A stretch of DNA of 64,000 nucleotides, taken from assembly GCF_040215105.1 (NCBI RefSeq), contig NZ_CP157875.1, positions 3,215,501-3,279,500 on the forward strand, read 5' to 3'. The position numbers and the translations under genes were made by a program. Below the pieces are notes generated by a model. It had not been told where the DNA came from. It saw nothing but the letters and a program-made list of their open reading frames with translations, and ran no database searches. Positions 61,801-64,000 of this stretch are shown here, in pieces. This DNA is from Aeromonas veronii (GTDB lineage Bacteria; Pseudomonadota; Gammaproteobacteria; Enterobacterales; Aeromonadaceae). The first letter of the stretch is position 1, and each line of letters begins with the position of its first letter.

Positions 61801-62604
61801 TCAGTCCGCGTTGTCCCGCAGGAAGCTGCGCAGCAGTTGTTCGATGCGCCCCGCCAGGGTCAGATCGATGCTGGAGAGCTCGGTGGCGAGCTGCAGATCC
61901 CCCGGGGAGAAGGTGGGTTCGGCCTGCAACCGCCAGTGGCGCCTGGCACACTCCTCGGCGCCGAAGGCCTCCTCGACCCGGGCTAGATCATCCGGATGCA
62001 ACATCAGGGTGACCCCGTGCTCGGCCGCCGGCAGCAGGGAGAGCCCCTGCTTGAGCGCCTCCAGCAGCAGCCGAGGCGAGGTTTGCGCCTCATGGCGGAT
62101 GAGGGCGCGGGCGAGCTGCTGCACCAGGCTGATGAGCTGCTGCTCCACCGCGGCGTCCAGCTCGCTCAGGGGGTTGGCGAGGCGATCGGCAAGCCCCTGC
62201 CAGTGGGCAATCTGCTGCTCCACCTGTTCGCGGCCCATGGCGAGCCCCTCTTCCCTGCCCTGCTCCAGACCCGCCTGATGGCCCTGCTGCAAGCCTTCCA
62301 GCTTGCCCTCCTCCAATCCCTTGGCAAAGCCCGCTTCACGCCCCTCGCTCATCCCCTCTTCCCAGGCGGCCTGGCGAATGGCTTCCAGCTCCTCGGCGGT
62401 GATGCTGGGAGCGGGCTCCTCCTCCGGCTCGGGATCAGGGGTTTCGACCTCCTGCTCCTGCCGATACCAGTCCGGGCTGAGCCCCAGGGCATTGCTCTGG
62501 ATCTCGGACTCGACTTCCATCTCGGGCCAGCCCCAGGCCTGCGCCGGCAACTCGTCCGGCTCGGGCCGGACGTAACCGCGCAGCTTGTTATTCTTGCTGT
62601 TCAT
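61801..62604 (-). CDS. fliH: Flagellar assembly protein FliH
   Basis: 267-residue regulator of FliI. Middle region has the Gly-x3-Gly repeat helix typical of FliH ([37 protein letters not shown], shown here only as a pattern of GxxxG every four residues, about 115-155), then the C-terminal FliI-binding domain. ATG 62604 with only a weak ribosome site. Confidence 0.93.
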   Translation of the reverse strand: MNSKNNKLRGYVRPEPDELPAQAWGWPEMEVESEIQSNALGLSPDWYRQEQEVETPDPEPEEEPAPSITAEELEAIRQAAWEEGMSEGREAGFAKGLEEGKLEGLQQGHQAGLEQGREEGLAMGREQVEQQIAHWQGLADRLANPLSELDAAVEQQLISLVQQLARALIRHEAQTSPRLLLEALKQGLSLLPAAEHGVTLMLHPDDLARVEEAFGAEECARRHWRLQAEPTFSPGDLQLATELSSIDLTLAGRIEQLLRSFLRDNAD

Positions 62605-62673
62605 GCTCTAGTAGCACTCCTCACCAAAAACGGGTGGCATGACAATACAACACCATGGTGAAAGGCCAACATG

Positions 62674-63735
62674 TTAGAGGAACTCTTCGCCACCACCGGC
62701 CCCCAGCATGATCTCGCCCGCATCCGCCAGACGGCGTGCGATGGAGAGGATCTCCTTCTGGGCGGCCTCCACTTCGGAGACCCGGATCGGCCCCATGGCC
62801 TCCAGATCGTCCGCCAGCATCTCGGCGGCCCGCTTGGACATGTTCTTGAACACCTTCTCCCGCATCTGATCGTCCGAGCCCTTGAGGGCCCGTTGCAGCA
62901 GATCCCCCGGTACTTCCCGCAGCAGGGTCTGGATGCCGCGATCGTCCACGTCGATGAGGTTCTCGAACACGAACATCAGATCCTGGATCTGCTGGCTCAT
63001 CTCCTCGTCCGAGTCGCGGATGGAGTCCATCAGCTGGCCTTCGATGTTGGTGTCGAGGTAGTTCATGATGTTGGCGGCAGCCTTGAGGCCACCCATCTTG
63101 GCGGCCTGAGCCCCGGCCGCACCGGCGAACTGCTTCTCCATGATGTCGTTGAGCTCTTGCAGCGCCGCCGGTTGCACCTCTTCCAGGTTGGCGATACGCA
63201 TCACCAGATCCAGGCGTACCTGCTCCGGGAACTGGCTCAGGATCTCCGCCGACTGCTCCGGCTCCAGATAAGAAAGCACTATGGTCTGGATCTGCGGGTG
63301 TTCGTTCTGGATGATGCTGGCCACCTGGCGCGCATCCATCCACTTGAGGGAGTCGAGGCCGCGGGCCCCTGACCCCAGAATAATCTGATCCACCAGGTTG
63401 CTGGCCTTGTCCTCCCCGAGTGCCGCCACCAGGGCCTTGCGCACGAAGTCTTCGCTGCCGATACCGATGTTGGTGTATTTCTGGATGTCGTCGATAAATT
63501 GACGATGCACCGCCGCCACCCGATCGTGACTGAAGTCCGACATGGAGGCCATGGACATGCCGAGGCGCTGCACCTGCTTGGGTTCGAGGTGACGGAAGAT
63601 CTGGGCGGCGTCCTCTTCGTTGAGGCTCAGCATCAGCACGGCCGCCATCTCCATCCCGCTCATCTGATCCAGAAGCAGGCGCTGGCTGTCGGTAATCTCG
63701 TTACCGGTGATTTGGTTCTTGTTCTCTTCAGGCAT
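62674..63735 (-). CDS. fliG: Flagellar motor switch protein FliG
   Basis: 353-residue C-ring protein that contacts stators. The N-terminal domain binds FliF; the EHPQ motif (NEHPQIQTIVLSYL) and the torque helix with charged residues (DLMFVFENLIDVDDRGIQTLLREVPGDLL) are intact. Overlaps fliF by eight bases (ATGCCTGA). Confidence 0.96.
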   Translation of the reverse strand: MPEENKNQITGNEITDSQRLLLDQMSGMEMAAVLMLSLNEEDAAQIFRHLEPKQVQRLGMSMASMSDFSHDRVAAVHRQFIDDIQKYTNIGIGSEDFVRKALVAALGEDKASNLVDQIILGSGARGLDSLKWMDARQVASIIQNEHPQIQTIVLSYLEPEQSAEILSQFPEQVRLDLVMRIANLEEVQPAALQELNDIMEKQFAGAAGAQAAKMGGLKAAANIMNYLDTNIEGQLMDSIRDSDEEMSQQIQDLMFVFENLIDVDDRGIQTLLREVPGDLLQRALKGSDDQMREKVFKNMSKRAAEMLADDLEAMGPIRVSEVEAAQKEILSIARRLADAGEIMLGAGGGEEFL

Positions 63736-64000
63736 CTCGGTTCGTTACCCATTCTTTAATGACCTGAGCGGCCAGATCCGGTTCATTCGCCACCAGCGCA
63801 CGCACCGCCTTGAGCAAGTCTTCATCCTTGTGCAGATCCGGCAGTTTCAGGTGACCATCGCGCACCCCGAAGATGGGCTCGGCTTCCGCCTGGGCCGCCA
63901 GCAGACTGAGCTCGTCATCCCCGCCCAGCACTATGCTGTTGTCCAGATCCAGCTCCCCTTCCGGTCTCGCATCCGGGTAGAGCAGGCGTTTGAGCATGGG
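63728..64000 (-). CDS. fliF: Flagellar MS-ring protein FliF, C-terminal part
   Basis: Only the last ~90 codons are in the window; the gene continues past the right edge. The segment is the cytosolic C terminus that binds FliG (PDLHKDEDLLKAVRALVANEPDLAAQVIKEWVTNRDA, the conserved FliG-docking helices). A methionine near 63997 is internal. Order fliF-fliG is universal. Confidence 0.9.
   Translation of the reverse strand, partial: PMLKRLLYPDARPEGELDLDNSIVLGGDDELSLLAAQAEAEPIFGVRDGHLKLPDLHKDEDLLKAVRALVANEPDLAAQVIKEWVTNRDA

Noticed and set aside
62605-62700. Possible echo of the fliG tail before fliH (GGTGAGGAGTGCTACTAG against GGTGGCGAAGAG...)
   Set aside because: Only about 13 of 21 bases agree and the region is constrained by the fliH ribosome site, so chance similarity is likely.

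Overview
The window looks like chromosomal DNA of an Aeromonas-type gammaproteobacterium. The evidence is the high-GC codon use, a tmRNA whose tag reads ANDENYALAA, and gene orders typical of Aeromonas/Vibrio/Pseudomonas polar flagellar regions. I count 73 full-length protein genes, one further gene cut by the window edge (fliF), one tmRNA and several non-coding repeat remnants. I see no insertion sequence, prophage, CRISPR array, tRNA or rRNA.

Left part (1-30 kb), mostly core metabolism in short transcription units. At 0.9-3.3 kb lies a translationally coupled operon on the minus strand: a small secreted Cys-rich precursor (DUF2282), a DUF692 multinuclear-iron oxidase, a DUF2063 partner and a DoxX membrane protein. 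This is the layout of the recently defined bufferin (copper-binding RiPP) systems. Then come a PsiF-repeat protein, choline transporter betT, two unrecognised small proteins, rihA, an RluA-type pseudouridine synthase, udp, an iron alcohol dehydrogenase, bamE, rnfH-ratA, smpB and ssrA. Next are three GNAT acetyltransferases, an SRPBCC protein, a globin-coupled diguanylate cyclase, and a DUF3100 / small membrane protein / M20 hydrolase operon. The part ends with a CysB-type regulator, pdxH, a GlyGly-CTERM metalloprotease with a coupled lipoprotein, an RsmB-type methyltransferase, grxD and sodB.

Middle part (29.5-37.7 kb): mlaA and the complete cytochrome c maturation set ccmABCDEFGHI on the minus strand, with an FNR-like box between ccmB and ccmC.

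Right part (37.8-64 kb): one long minus-strand polar flagellar and chemotaxis block. In transcription order it runs fliF(partial)-fliG-H-I-J-K-L-M-N-O-P-Q-R-flhB-flhA-flhF-flhG-fliA-cheY-cheZ-cheA-cheB-motC-motD-parC-parP-cheW-DUF2802. It encodes the MS/C-ring end, the export gate and ATPase, FlhF/FlhG placement and number control, sigma-28, a CheY/Z/A/B/W signalling set, a second stator pair and the ParC/ParP machinery that places chemotaxis arrays at the pole.

The most unusual structural signal is recurrent. Four gene ends (the M20 hydrolase, motC, flhB and the ccmF/ccmG junction) are followed by diverged, non-coding or recoded copies of their own last 30-110 bp. These look like scars of old local tandem duplication or gene replacement. 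At ccmF/ccmG the scar leaves a 29-codon ORF overlapping both neighbours.
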